A stretch of 64,000 nucleotides of DNA from JBGSUZ01 sp963677505 (GCA_963677505.2 CAXXWB010000054.1:1-64000); one strand, 5' to 3'. Positions 36,946 through 47,200 are shown, numbered from the stretch's first letter. A program made the numbers and translations. The notes: generated from the letters alone by a model not told the origin.

Positions 36946-39900
36946 TTGGTGAAAAAGAAAAAGCGCTTAAAACATAAAATCATTGCAGTCATGATGCCGA
37001 TGACTATGATTTTGTTGATTGGTAATTCTCTTTATCACTATAACGTCATGAAAGAGCGCCTTCTCAATGACTTTAAAGTTTCTCAGGTGAGTGCAGAGGC
37101 ACATATTCTCGATGCCCTCTATTTAATAGATGCAGGGTATAGAATGCTTGAAATTAAGTTGGAATCAGACTTAAACGAAAAGACAGACGCCTTCCTTGAA
37201 ACTTACAATCATGCAAATGGGAAACTTAACCAGACAGATTTAGATGAACTAAAGGCCTCTTTTGGGAATGCTTACGACTTTCTAATTATTGACAAAGACA
37301 CGACTATTGTTCAAAGCAGCATGTTAGAGGGTTTAGGTTTTAATTTTACTAAGTTTTCCCCAGAACTAGGGAAAAAAATAGATGCTATTCGAATGGGCAA
37401 TGTAACTTGGTTTGAACAGTTAAGAACCAATGTCGCCACAGGCAGACTCAGCAAATTTGCTTACATCCCTTCCCAAAATCACGAGGTTCTTCTAGAAGTA
37501 GCCTATAGCATAGATGGGTTTACCAATATTATTGAGGAACTTAAGCCCCACAGTATTATTGAGCAAATGATAGATGTCTCTCCTCAAATTAAGGACATTA
37601 AAATTTATGACGTTTACGGTTATGTCTACAGTGATTCCGGGGAAAAGACAGAACCTCATACGGATTTACTCCAATTGATCGAACGGGTAAAAGTTGAAAA
37701 AGAGATTACTATAAAGGTCAATGATGAGATCAGTAAGAAGTACCTTTACGTGGATTTAAATCAATATAGAGACAAAACTTTAGCAGACACAGATCGTATT
37801 ATTGAAATTGTGTATGATATGACTGAAGTGAATAATAGCTTAAAAGACCTTGGTTTTACCACTATGGCGGGGATTCTTATTATTTCAGTCTTTTTGATTA
37901 TGTCTATTTTTTATATTAGTGAAAGACTGACTCGCCCCATAGAAGTATTGAAATTAGGTGTTCAAAAAATTGCTAAAGGAGATTACAGCTCAAGAGTCAA
38001 GGTGATTTCTAACGATGAAGTAGGAGAATTGGCAGAAACCTTTAATCATATGGCAGAAGAATTAAGTCATAGCTTTAGTAAAATTGAAGGCCAAAATGCT
38101 ATTTTAGAAGATTATAACCGCAACTTAGAAAGAATGGTAACGGACAGAACACAGGAAATTAAAGAGCGTAACAGTGAATTAGAAGAGAAGAACAAAGAAC
38201 TTGAACTGGCTTGGATTAAGGCTAATGAAGCCACAGAGTCCAAAGGTCAATTTTTGGCGATGATGAGTCATGAAATTCGCACCCCAATCAACGCCATCGT
38301 TGGCATGACTTATTTGATGTTTAGAACAAAGCTTGAGAATCGACAAAGGGAATTTATACAAAAAATACAGCACTCAGCTGAAAATTTATTAGAAATTGTA
38401 AACGATGTGTTGGATATTTCCAAGTTAGAAGCTGGGAAAACCAAGCTCGAATCTTTAGAATTTAATCTGGAAGAAGTCTTTGAAATGGTTTCCAATCAAA
38501 TAGGCTTTAAAGCAGCAGAAAAAAACATTGAATTGATTTTTTCAAATGACTCACAGATTCAAAAATCACTTATAGGAGACCCGTTAAGACTGAGACAAGT
38601 GCTGCTTAATTTGTTGAACAATGCTACAAAGTTTACAGAGAAAGGTGAAATTATTGTTGAAACTCAGCTGGCAGGTGAGAATGAAGAAGAAATCAAGATT
38701 CGTTTTTCTGTGAAAGACACTGGAATTGGCATTGATCCTTCAAGGCTAGCAATGTTATTCCAACCCTTCCAGCAAGCGGATGACAGCATTACTCGAAAGT
38801 ACGGGGGAACTGGGTTGGGACTTTCTATTTGCAAGCACTTTGTCAATTTAATGGCTGGTGAAATTTGGGCAGAGAGCAAATTAGGACAGGGAAGTGTATT
38901 CTATTTCACAGGTATTTTTAAAAAGGGCCAAAGAGAAGCTGAAATTTATGCAGGCATGGACGTCCTTAAAGACCTTAAAATTCTTATTGTTGACGACTCA
39001 AGTACCACACGAGAGGTCCTTGCTGAAATGCTTAATCCTTATTTTGCGCATACGTCATTAGCAATTTCTGGCGAGGAAGCACTAGAAAAAATTCGCAGTG
39101 GCAATAAGGATAATCAAGTTTTTGATTTGATTCTTATGGACTGGAAAATGACGGGCATAGATGGTTTAGAAACGGCTGCTGCCATTAAACAGTTGAACAA
39201 TATGGAGAAGGTGCCTCTGGTACTTATGCTGACGGGTTATGATATTGATGAAGCAAAAAAACACCAGATGAGTCACCATGTGGATGCCTTCCTTAGTAAA
39301 CCTATCATCGGGAATATGCTGATTGCAACCATTGCAAAAATTATGGGTATCCGAATGCCGAGCTTCTTGCCAGAGAAAAATGAAGTTAAAACGGAGCATG
39401 TTTATTTAGAGGCACTGGAAGAAGTTGCAGTGCTTATTGCTGAAGACAATTTAGTCAATCAACAAATTATGAGAGTACTTCTGGAACATCCTCTTTTCAG
39501 AGTTGATATGGTACCTAATGGCATTCATGCCGTTCAGTCCGCCTTACAATACCATTATGATTTGATCTTCATGGACATACAAATGCCGGAATTAGACGGA
39601 CTAGAAGCCACTAGACGGATACGACAGCAAATAGACAATCCGAGCTTGCCAATCATAGCTATGACAGCTCATGCACTTGAAGAGGAGCGGTTAAAATGTC
39701 TAGAAGCAGGAATGGACGATTTTATCAGTAAGCCAATTGTGGACACTACACTGTATGAATTAATGCTCCTATGGATTCCTCATAAGAATATGAGAATCAC
39801 TAAAATTGATTTTTCTGATCAAAGTGAGAAGGTAGAACCTATCAATGGACTGAGTGCATTAAACATTAAGCAACCCCTAATTAATTTAAGAGGCGACTGG

Positions 39901-40464
39901 ACAAAGTATGTGCAGTTGCTCCAATCTTTCAGAAATCAGTATGGTGATGCTGGACTGAGACTGACGGAGTTTCTTCTTGAAAATCAAGGAAGGGAGGCTC
40001 TTAACTTGGTCCACAGCATTAGAGGCAGCGTTGGGAATTTAGGGGGGATGGATCTATTTGTGGTCGCTCAAACCCTTGAAATTCAAATTCAACAAGAACT
40101 GGTTGAGCCTAATCACCCTAATGTGCTAGCTTTCAAGGATGAACTTCATCAATTGATTGAAGAAATGGATACTATTATTGAAGAAAAAACTCAAATAGCG
40201 TCTTCGGACCATAGCAGCGAACAGTATTTTAGTAGTGAACAGCTGATGCCTATTTTGCGCGAGAAACTAAAAAAAGGTGAAGCAGACGCAGAAAAATTGC
40301 TATCAATATTGGCGGAAGTTTTTAATAAAGAAGATCAAGAGTCAATCATTCAGAGACTTATTATGCAAATTAAAAATTTTGATTACGAAGATGCCTTAGT
40401 TAGCTTGGAAGAGCTAGAAGACATGAAAAATCAGAATACAGGAGGCATATACCATGACGACTAG
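36946..40464 (+). CDS. Hybrid sensor histidine kinase with two receivers and an Hpt domain
   Basis: A 1172-residue membrane phosphorelay protein. In order: membrane helix (about 14-32), an extracytoplasmic sensor of about 270 residues, helix (about 306-325), HAMP (about 326-378), coiled coil, HisKA with His442 (MMSHEIRTPINAIVG), HATPase (GDPLRLRQVLLNLLNNATKF; YGGTGLGLSI), receiver 1 with Asp732 (LILMDWKMTGIDG), receiver 2 with Asp877 (LIFMDIQMPELDG), and Hpt with His1023 (LVHSIRGSVGNLGG). The whole relay is thus in one chain. The start is TTG 36946 or GTG 36949. The stop overlaps the GGDEF gene by 11 bp, which makes that protein the likely phosphate acceptor. Confidence 0.88.
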   Translation: MVKKKKRLKHKIIAVMMPMTMILLIGNSLYHYNVMKERLLNDFKVSQVSAEAHILDALYLIDAGYRMLEIKLESDLNEKTDAFLETYNHANGKLNQTDLDELKASFGNAYDFLIIDKDTTIVQSSMLEGLGFNFTKFSPELGKKIDAIRMGNVTWFEQLRTNVATGRLSKFAYIPSQNHEVLLEVAYSIDGFTNIIEELKPHSIIEQMIDVSPQIKDIKIYDVYGYVYSDSGEKTEPHTDLLQLIERVKVEKEITIKVNDEISKKYLYVDLNQYRDKTLADTDRIIEIVYDMTEVNNSLKDLGFTTMAGILIISVFLIMSIFYISERLTRPIEVLKLGVQKIAKGDYSSRVKVISNDEVGELAETFNHMAEELSHSFSKIEGQNAILEDYNRNLERMVTDRTQEIKERNSELEEKNKELELAWIKANEATESKGQFLAMMSHEIRTPINAIVGMTYLMFRTKLENRQREFIQKIQHSAENLLEIVNDVLDISKLEAGKTKLESLEFNLEEVFEMVSNQIGFKAAEKNIELIFSNDSQIQKSLIGDPLRLRQVLLNLLNNATKFTEKGEIIVETQLAGENEEEIKIRFSVKDTGIGIDPSRLAMLFQPFQQADDSITRKYGGTGLGLSICKHFVNLMAGEIWAESKLGQGSVFYFTGIFKKGQREAEIYAGMDVLKDLKILIVDDSSTTREVLAEMLNPYFAHTSLAISGEEALEKIRSGNKDNQVFDLILMDWKMTGIDGLETAAAIKQLNNMEKVPLVLMLTGYDIDEAKKHQMSHHVDAFLSKPIIGNMLIATIAKIMGIRMPSFLPEKNEVKTEHVYLEALEEVAVLIAEDNLVNQQIMRVLLEHPLFRVDMVPNGIHAVQSALQYHYDLIFMDIQMPELDGLEATRRIRQQIDNPSLPIIAMTAHALEEERLKCLEAGMDDFISKPIVDTTLYELMLLWIPHKNMRITKIDFSDQSEKVEPINGLSALNIKQPLINLRGDWTKYVQLLQSFRNQYGDAGLRLTEFLLENQGREALNLVHSIRGSVGNLGGMDLFVVAQTLEIQIQQELVEPNHPNVLAFKDELHQLIEEMDTIIEEKTQIASSDHSSEQYFSSEQLMPILREKLKKGEADAEKLLSILAEVFNKEDQESIIQRLIMQIKNFDYEDALVSLEELEDMKNQNTGGIYHDD

Positions 40465-41362
40465 TGAGAAGAAATCCATTCTGATTGTTGAAGACGAAAC
40501 GATCAATTTGAACATGCTCATTAGTATTTTAGGAGAAGAGTTTACTTTGATTGTTGAAAAGAGTGGTTTAAAAGCTATTCAAAGAGCAGAGGAGCAACTA
40601 CCAGATCTAATACTATTAGATATTATATTACCTGATTTAGACGGGTACAGCGTCATTACTGCCCTCAAGAATAATGAATTAACCAAAGAAATTCCCGTTA
40701 TATTTGTGTCCTCCCTTAATAATGTTGAAGATGAGGAAAAAGGGTTTCTTCTTGGGGCAGTTGACTATGTGTCTAAGCCCTACAATGCCGCTATTATTAG
40801 AGCAAGGGTAAGGACGCATATGAAGTTGCTCAGTCAAAGAAAATTGCTTGAAAAAATAGCCATGCTGGATGGGCTCACTGAAATTCCAAACCGAAGAAGC
40901 TTTACCAATCAATTTGCCCATGAATGGGATCGAGCCTCAAGAAATGGAACGTACTTGTCCCTCATTGTAGGGGATGTGGACTCTTTTAAAGCATTTAATG
41001 ACCATTATGGTCATGGCATAGGCGATGTGGCTTTAAAGGGTATTTCCAATGCCATACGCAGTTCTCTTAACAGAGGGTCAGACTTTGTTGCTAGAATAGG
41101 TGGCGAAGAATTTGCGGTTATATTGCCAGAATGCGACCGTGAAGGTGGCATTGTCATAGGTGAACGTATCTGTGAAGCGGTAAGGCGTCTCAATATTAAA
41201 CATGAATTTTCCGCGGCGGCTAACTGTATTACCATTAGCTTAGGGGGTGTTACACTGACTCCAGCTCCTCAGTTTTCTCAAACAGAAATGTTTGAATGGG
41301 CAGATCAGCAGTTATACGCTGCCAAAAATCAAGGAAAGAACCGTTTAATTTGGAAAGTGTGA
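40454..41362 (+). CDS. Response regulator diguanylate cyclase (receiver-GGDEF)
   Basis: Makes the second messenger c-di-GMP from two GTP, under control of phosphorylation. The 302 residues comprise a receiver (1-120; phosphate-accepting Asp56 in LILLDIILPDLDG) and a GGDEF domain (about 140-300). The active loop is RIGGEEFAVILPE (GGEEF at 216-220, catalytically competent), and RGSD five residues upstream is an intact inhibitory I-site. ATG 40454 follows GGAGG within the end of the hybrid kinase gene. Output is likely tuned by the Hpt-bearing kinase encoded just before it. Confidence 0.9.
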   Translation: MTTSEKKSILIVEDETINLNMLISILGEEFTLIVEKSGLKAIQRAEEQLPDLILLDIILPDLDGYSVITALKNNELTKEIPVIFVSSLNNVEDEEKGFLLGAVDYVSKPYNAAIIRARVRTHMKLLSQRKLLEKIAMLDGLTEIPNRRSFTNQFAHEWDRASRNGTYLSLIVGDVDSFKAFNDHYGHGIGDVALKGISNAIRSSLNRGSDFVARIGGEEFAVILPECDREGGIVIGERICEAVRRLNIKHEFSAAANCITISLGGVTLTPAPQFSQTEMFEWADQQLYAAKNQGKNRLIWKV

Positions 41363-41415
41363 GTCGTCATATGTCGGTGTCAAAGATTTGACCACAGACG
41401 ACAAAGCCAATTTGA

Positions 41416-41601
41416 ATGGTCTATATTAACAGAGAATTGTATTTAACTTATATGAGGGTCAAAAAAAGTATTGTAGCTGTTCCCAATGAGGGAGACCCTG
41501 AGTACTATTATTTTAGTAAGGCCATTTCAGGAGAAATCACTGCGGAAATCCTTGAACGCAGTGAAACCCTATCTGTCTATATTATCGTAGAAAATAAATA
41601 A
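41416..41601 (+). CDS. Possible 61-residue protein, unrecognised
   Basis: A frame from ATG 41416 (or ATG 41452, giving 49 residues) to TAA 41601 encodes a charged sequence containing AVPNEGDPEYYYFSKAISGE. It sits directly before the terminator at 41607 in the same direction, and composition looks coding. No ribosome site is seen for either ATG, so it may be a remnant. Function unknown. Confidence 0.35.
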   Translation: MVYINRELYLTYMRVKKSIVAVPNEGDPEYYYFSKAISGEITAEILERSETLSVYIIVENK

Positions 41602-41606
41602 GCAGC

Positions 41607-41655
41607 AAAACACCCTGTAAAGCTAATCAACAAGCTTTTACAGGGTGTTTTTTTG
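41607..41655. terminator. Strong terminator
   Basis: AAAACACCCTGTAAA is the complement of TTTACAGGGTGTTTT across a 14-nt loop that itself pairs at AGCT; TTTT follows on the plus strand. It divides the c-di-GMP region into two transcripts. Confidence 0.85.
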
Positions 41656-41760
41656 AAGTAATAGTCAATTACTTTCTTTACTTTTTTTAGAAATACAGAC
41701 TTATTCATCAAAAGTGGGGTAACTATGTAAGGACTGTGCAAATAAGTCGGGAGGGATATT

Positions 41761-43074
41761 ATGAAAACCGATATTATAAAAATATATTTTAACAAATGGA
41801 TAAGCTGTATTTTAATGACCATTCTACTGATAAGTATGACTGGATGTTCCTCACAGGGAAAAACGGGCAGCACAAAACCGTCTATTGGTTTTAGAATCAC
41901 TTGGATGGATAAATCGGATGAGGGTGTGGCCATTCAGAAAATTGTAGACATGTACAATGCCCAAAACTCGGGGCAGTATGAAGTTGTGCTTCAAGGTGGA
42001 GACGAGGACTTTAAAAATATTGAAAAAAGTATAGTGAAGGACAAGGATGCGCCCATATTGGTATTGCCTTATGAATATGTAAAGGATTTTGGCGGTAATG
42101 CAAAATTAGTAGACCTAACATCTTCATTTAGCCAAGAGCAGAGTCTTTTTTATCCTGAACTTTGGAGGCTAGGAACTGTAGATGAAAAAACTTATGGCAT
42201 CCCATGGATAGGAGATTCAATTTGTTTGGTCTATAACAAGGACTTATTGTTTTCAGCGGGGATTGGACCAGATGGTATTACCAGTTTAGAAGCTTTCGAA
42301 AGGGCGCTTAAAAGAGTAGAAGTAGCTACAAATGCCAAAGGACTAGGTCTGGTCGGAGCAAATCACAGGGATGTATCTTGGATGGTCAACCAATTTATAT
42401 ATGGGTTTGACAGTTCTCTGGTGGATTCAACTGGGAAAAAAGTAACTATCAACAACGATCAGTCAAGGGCAGCTCTAGATTATTATGTTAATCATCTTAG
42501 TCTATATGCACAGCCTACTTGGAAAGAGGATAGTGGCGCTGAGGTTATGGAAGCTTTTAGAAATCAAGAAGTAGCTTTCGAGTTTCAGGGACCACGGGGA
42601 CTGGCGGACATTGAGAAAAATGGAAGCCCGTTTGAGGTTGGAACTATCAGTCTGGAGACAATGGGGTTGAAATCAGATGTCGAACCGTTGATGATTTCTA
42701 TACCGCAGAACATGCCTGTGGAGAAACAAGCTGAAGCTACTGAGTTCATAAAATTTATGATTTCTGTAGAAGCTCAAAAGAAAATAGTGGATGGGGAATA
42801 CAGTACTGAGAATGACGCTTATTATCCGTTTAAAGTTCCTACACGCATGGACTTGGCCAATGATGTAGTATTTGAAAAACACCCAGAGTATTTGCTATTT
42901 ATGGAAGGCTTTGGAAATCCTAGCGTTGACGTGCCAGTGCTTAAATGGCAGAAAGTTAAAGATGAAGTTTATGCACCGGAATTACACAAACTCATGAACG
43001 GTGAAATCAGTATAGATGAATTTCTAATTATTGTTGAAGAAAAAGGCAATAATATTTTAAATGAAGGCAATTGA
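41761..43074 (+). CDS. Solute-binding lipoprotein (family 1 type) without transporter genes
   Basis: A 437-residue extracellular solute-binding protein. Signal peptide with lipobox MTGCSS near residue 29; then the sugar-binding SBP family 1 fold: FRITWMDKSDEG, VDMYNAQNSGQYEVVLQGGD, YGIPWIGDSICLVYNKDLL and FQGPRGLADI. Such proteins normally deliver sugars to an ABC permease, but no permease or ATPase is near. It starts a run of genes with an HD-GYP regulator (stop overlaps the next frame region) and a hybrid kinase, so it more likely presents a ligand to a sensor. GGAGGG precedes ATG 41761. Confidence 0.75.
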   Translation: MKTDIIKIYFNKWISCILMTILLISMTGCSSQGKTGSTKPSIGFRITWMDKSDEGVAIQKIVDMYNAQNSGQYEVVLQGGDEDFKNIEKSIVKDKDAPILVLPYEYVKDFGGNAKLVDLTSSFSQEQSLFYPELWRLGTVDEKTYGIPWIGDSICLVYNKDLLFSAGIGPDGITSLEAFERALKRVEVATNAKGLGLVGANHRDVSWMVNQFIYGFDSSLVDSTGKKVTINNDQSRAALDYYVNHLSLYAQPTWKEDSGAEVMEAFRNQEVAFEFQGPRGLADIEKNGSPFEVGTISLETMGLKSDVEPLMISIPQNMPVEKQAEATEFIKFMISVEAQKKIVDGEYSTENDAYYPFKVPTRMDLANDVVFEKHPEYLLFMEGFGNPSVDVPVLKWQKVKDEVYAPELHKLMNGEISIDEFLIIVEEKGNNILNEGN

Positions 43075-43091
43075 TTGGAAAGGTGACGGAC

Positions 43092-44162
43092 ATGACAGAA
43101 AATATATTGATTGTAGATGACTCAAAAGTGGATGTTATTATGATTCAGAGTATTTTAAGCGACTATAACCTGCAAGTGGCTTATGACGGTATGGAAGCAC
43201 TGAACATTTTGGAGAAGAATCCAAATATCGACTTAATGATATTAGATTTAAACATGCCTAAAATGAATGGTTTTGAGGTATTAGAGATTGTGCAACGTGT
43301 ACCTCAGTATCAAAAAATCGTTACACTAATATTGACCAATTCTGACGAGCTTGAAAGTGAAATAAAAGGACTTGACTTAGGTGCGGTGGACTATATTAGA
43401 AAACCACTTAATTTAGAGTCATTAAGAAAGCGAATAGAAATACATGTGAAGCTTAAAAATGTCAGCCATCAGTTGGCAGAAAACAATGCAATACTAGAAA
43501 AAACAGTTGAGAAGAGAACCAATGAACTGGTACTCACCAGAAATATTACCATACAAGCTTTAGCAGGACTTTTAGAAGCGAGAGATATTGAGTGTTGCAA
43601 TCACACAAAGAGAACTCAGTTGATGGTAGAAGCCCTATGCGAACAGCTTAGTCAAAAACCAGCTTTTAGTCAGGTGCTAACCGAACATTATGTTAAAGAA
43701 ATTGTAGAAACGGTTCCACTTCATGACATTGGAAAGGTAGGAATACCAGACAAGATTCTTCTTAAACCAGGAAAGTTAGACGAAGAAGAATTTAAAATAA
43801 TGCAGCAACATGTAATTCTTGGAACAGATGCTATTAAATACGAAGTTCAGGATATAGAAGTGCCTGATTTTATTAAGACTGCCATTGACTGTATTGGAGG
43901 TCATCATGAAAAGTATGATGGTTCAGGCTATCCTGTTGGCTTAAAAGGTGAGGATATACCTCTGCCTGGCAGATTAATGGCAATTGCAGATGTATACGAC
44001 GCCATCATCAGCAAAAGGGTTTATAAAGAAGCCCTTGGGCAGGACGTGGCACTTGAATATATCAAGACGCAAAAAGGTCTTCATTTTGACCCTCATATTG
44101 TAGACGCTTTTTTAGAAATCGAAGCTCAAATACAGCAAATTGTACTTTCTTTTAAACACTAG
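43092..44162 (+). CDS. Response regulator with HD-GYP domain
   Basis: A probable c-di-GMP phosphodiesterase controlled by phosphorylation. The 356 residues comprise a receiver (1-120, Asp52 in MILDLNMPKMNG) and an HD-GYP domain (about 155-350). The metal site HDIGKVGIPDKIL (His211-Asp212), HHEKYDGSGYPVGL and IADVYDAI are all intact, so it should be active. ATG 43092 (MTENILIVDD) follows GGAAAGGTGA, 17 nt after the binding lipoprotein gene. It opposes the diguanylate cyclase in the same region. Confidence 0.88.
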   Translation: MTENILIVDDSKVDVIMIQSILSDYNLQVAYDGMEALNILEKNPNIDLMILDLNMPKMNGFEVLEIVQRVPQYQKIVTLILTNSDELESEIKGLDLGAVDYIRKPLNLESLRKRIEIHVKLKNVSHQLAENNAILEKTVEKRTNELVLTRNITIQALAGLLEARDIECCNHTKRTQLMVEALCEQLSQKPAFSQVLTEHYVKEIVETVPLHDIGKVGIPDKILLKPGKLDEEEFKIMQQHVILGTDAIKYEVQDIEVPDFIKTAIDCIGGHHEKYDGSGYPVGLKGEDIPLPGRLMAIADVYDAIISKRVYKEALGQDVALEYIKTQKGLHFDPHIVDAFLEIEAQIQQIVLSFKH

Positions 44163-44181
44163 AAAAATGGGAGTGATGCAA

Positions 44182-47168
44182 ATGGGATTAAAAAAATGGT
44201 TTGCTTTTGTGACTGCCGTTTTTATAATGATTGCCACTTTTAATATCATCGTTTTTGGCTTAGATGAGTCTAAAATAGAATTCACAGAGGAAGAGAAGAC
44301 CTTTATTGCTTCTCATCCTGAGATTCATTTAGGTGTTGACCCTCAGTTTATTCCATATGAATTTTTTGATACGGATGGGGGTTATAAAGGCATTGCATCG
44401 GACTATATAGAACTTTTAAGGCAACGGACTGGACTCAATTTTGTGGTTGAAAAAGGTTTAACATGGAACGAAGCTTATGAAAAAGGGGTTTTAAAAGAAT
44501 TGGATGTACTTCCGTGTGTTTCTAAGACCGAGGACAGAGAGTCACACTTTCTTTTTACCTCTCCTTACTATTCCTTTCAACGGGTTATCGTTATCAATGA
44601 AAACAATCAAAATATCATGAACCTTAATGATTTGAAGAATAGAAAAGTTGCTGTACAGCAAAATAGCTCCCATCATGGCTTTTTAAAAACAAAGCCAAAT
44701 ATTGAGCTAAGTCTCTATAAAACCGTTGAAGAAGCAATCCACGGAGTTTCAGTGGGAACTGAAGAGGCATTTGTGGGTAATTTGGCAACGACTACCTATC
44801 TAATGAAGTCAGAAGGTATTACCAATCTACAGTACATTTTGATTGATTCCGAGGATAAGCAATACCTCTATTTTGCTGTAAGAGACGACTGGCCAGTATT
44901 GGTGAATATTCTTAATAAAGGGTTGGTTTCCATTACAAAAGAAGAGAAAATTTTTATTGACAACAAATGGTTAGGAAGAGCCAATAAAGCGGATTATTCG
45001 GTATTAGTCAATATTTTAACACTGGTAGGAGCAGCGGTAATATTGGTTTTTTCAGTTTCAATTTTTTGGATTGCCAAATTGAAAAAAGAAATTAAAATAA
45101 GAAAAAAAACTGAAGAAGACTTAAACATCGCCAAGGAAGATGCAGAGGCTGCAAAAACTGAGGCAGAACAGGCGAGAGAGGAAGCAGAGCAAGCCAATCA
45201 ATTTAAATCTACTTTTTTAGCGAGAATGTCTCATGAAGTCAGAACACCCCTTAATGCCATTACAGGTATGACATACATTATCAAAAAAACTGACCTAAAC
45301 GCCACTCAAAAATTATATTTGGAGAAAATCTCACGTGGTACAAAAGACATGTTGAGCGTTATAAATGATATATTAGATTTTTCGAAAATTGAAGCAGGTA
45401 AGATAGAGCTTGAGCGCCTATCTTTTAACCTAGACGAAGTCATTGAAGATGTAGTAAATATTGTTTCTTATAAAATTGAGGAGCAAAAGATTGATTTTTC
45501 AATGCACAGAGATACAGAGCTTCCAAATTACTTTTGGGGTGACCCTAAACGCATGCAGCAAATATTGCTGAATCTTTTAAACAATGCCGTTAAATTTACA
45601 AACGAAGGTGCTGTATCTATAAGAATACGCTTTGTGGCTAAGGTTAAAGACGAATACGTCATTGAAATCAGTGTAACGGATACAGGAATTGGAATGACCC
45701 CTAAACAATTAGAGGAACTGTTCACACCGTTCACTCAAGGAGATGCTACTATTACCAGACGGTTTGGTGGAACGGGTTTAGGTCTTTCTATTGTAAAAAG
45801 TCTTGTGGAAATGATGGGTGGAAGTATAAAAGTCTATAGTGAAATAGGGGAGGGATCTACCTTTAGTGTTACTTTTACGTTTGAATCCGATAAGGACAAA
45901 GACTATGAGGAACGACGTGATAAAGCATCTCTCTACTTTAAGAATATTCGGGTGTTAGTGGTAGAAAAAAAACAGCTTCTATTCTAACTTGATTAAAGAG
46001 TATTTACAGTCTTTTAATGTGGTTGGCAGATTTTGCCTCAAACTGGTGAACGGGCACTTGAAATTTTGGAGTCAGCCAGTAAGTAACGGTAGCAAGCCAT
46101 ATAATCTTTTAATCGTAGATCAGGAAACGCCATTAGAAGGTGCTATTGCTTTTTGTAATAAAGTTAAAACCATGACAAACCTGATTGAGACTCCTAAGAC
46201 TATTGTTCTGATTCCTCATTCTCAAGAGGAGCTGTTAGATAAAATCGAAGCAAATGGTTTAGATCTTGGAATTACTAAGCCAATTATTCCTTCAATTCTA
46301 TACAACGGCATTATGGAAATCTTTAAATTTAACGTTTTGGAAATTCATGGCGATACCACCAATGGTAAAAATCTTGAGCAATTTACAGTAGATAATCATG
46401 TTCATGTTTTGGTTGTGGAAGATAATAAAACCAATCAGTTCATTGCAAAATCTATTTTAGAACAGGCAGGATACACGGTAAGTCTTGCTGATAATGGACA
46501 AGAAGCTGTAGATTTCTTCACTAAAACGACCAATGAGTTGGCTTTAATTTTAATGGATTTACACATGCCAATTATGGATGGATATGAAGCAACACAGTTA
46601 ATCCGACGTTTAGACAAAGAAATACCGATTATCGCCATGACGGCAGATGCCGTTACAGGAGTTGATAATAAGTGCGAAGCCATTGGTATTAGCAAGTTTA
46701 TCAGTAAGCCTTTTGACCCAGATTATTTTTTAGAACTTATATGGCATGTTATTCAGGAACATCCTAGTAAAGATTTAACGCCTAGGGAAGAAGTGAAGGA
46801 AAATATGGAAGCAGCAGTGAATTCATTACGCAATTTTAGATGTGGACGATGGTATTAAACATCTTGGCGGTAATAAAGAAATGTATTCTATGATACTTAA
46901 AGAGTATTTTGAGGAAAATCAAGGTACTGCCAAACATCTGAATCAAGCCCTTGAGGAGAACAATGTTGAAGAGGCGTTACAGATTATTCATAAGTTGAAA
47001 AGCAGTTCTGGGAGCATTGGAGCAAAAAGGCTGTATGAAACGGCAACCTTGCTTCAAGAAGTTTTAAAAGGAAAAGACTCAAGTGAAATTCAACCATTAA
47101 AGGTTAGCTTTTCTGAAATGATTGAACAAATTTTAGAAGAAATTGGTAATTTGATTGAACCTTTATAG
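44182..47168 (+). pseudogene. Hybrid histidine kinase with SBP-like sensor, receivers and Hpt; frameshifted
   Basis: Starts at ATG 44182 after GGGAG. Domains: signal/membrane helix, an amino-acid-binding-protein-like (SBP_bac_3) extracellular sensor (about 30-265; IHLGVDPQFIPYEFFD, VAVQQNSSHHGFL), membrane helix (about 275-295), coiled coil, HisKA His351 (ARMSHEVRTPLNAITG), HATPase (GGTGLGLSI), a degenerate first receiver, an intact receiver (LILMDLHMPIMDGYEA) and Hpt (IIHKLKSSSGSIGAKRL). The frame breaks in an A8 run at 45965-45972 (one A too many), shows a compensating pair near 46026 and 46083, and breaks again near 46834. Four one-base changes in one 990-codon gene suggest read errors or recent decay. 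Confidence 0.8.
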
Positions 47169-47200
47169 GGTACAAAACAACAATAGGAGGCGTTTTCACC

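Noticed and set aside
45989..47168. Two separate genes downstream of the second hybrid kinase
   Set aside because: They are the receiver and Hpt parts of the same kinase, separated only by one-base frame changes.
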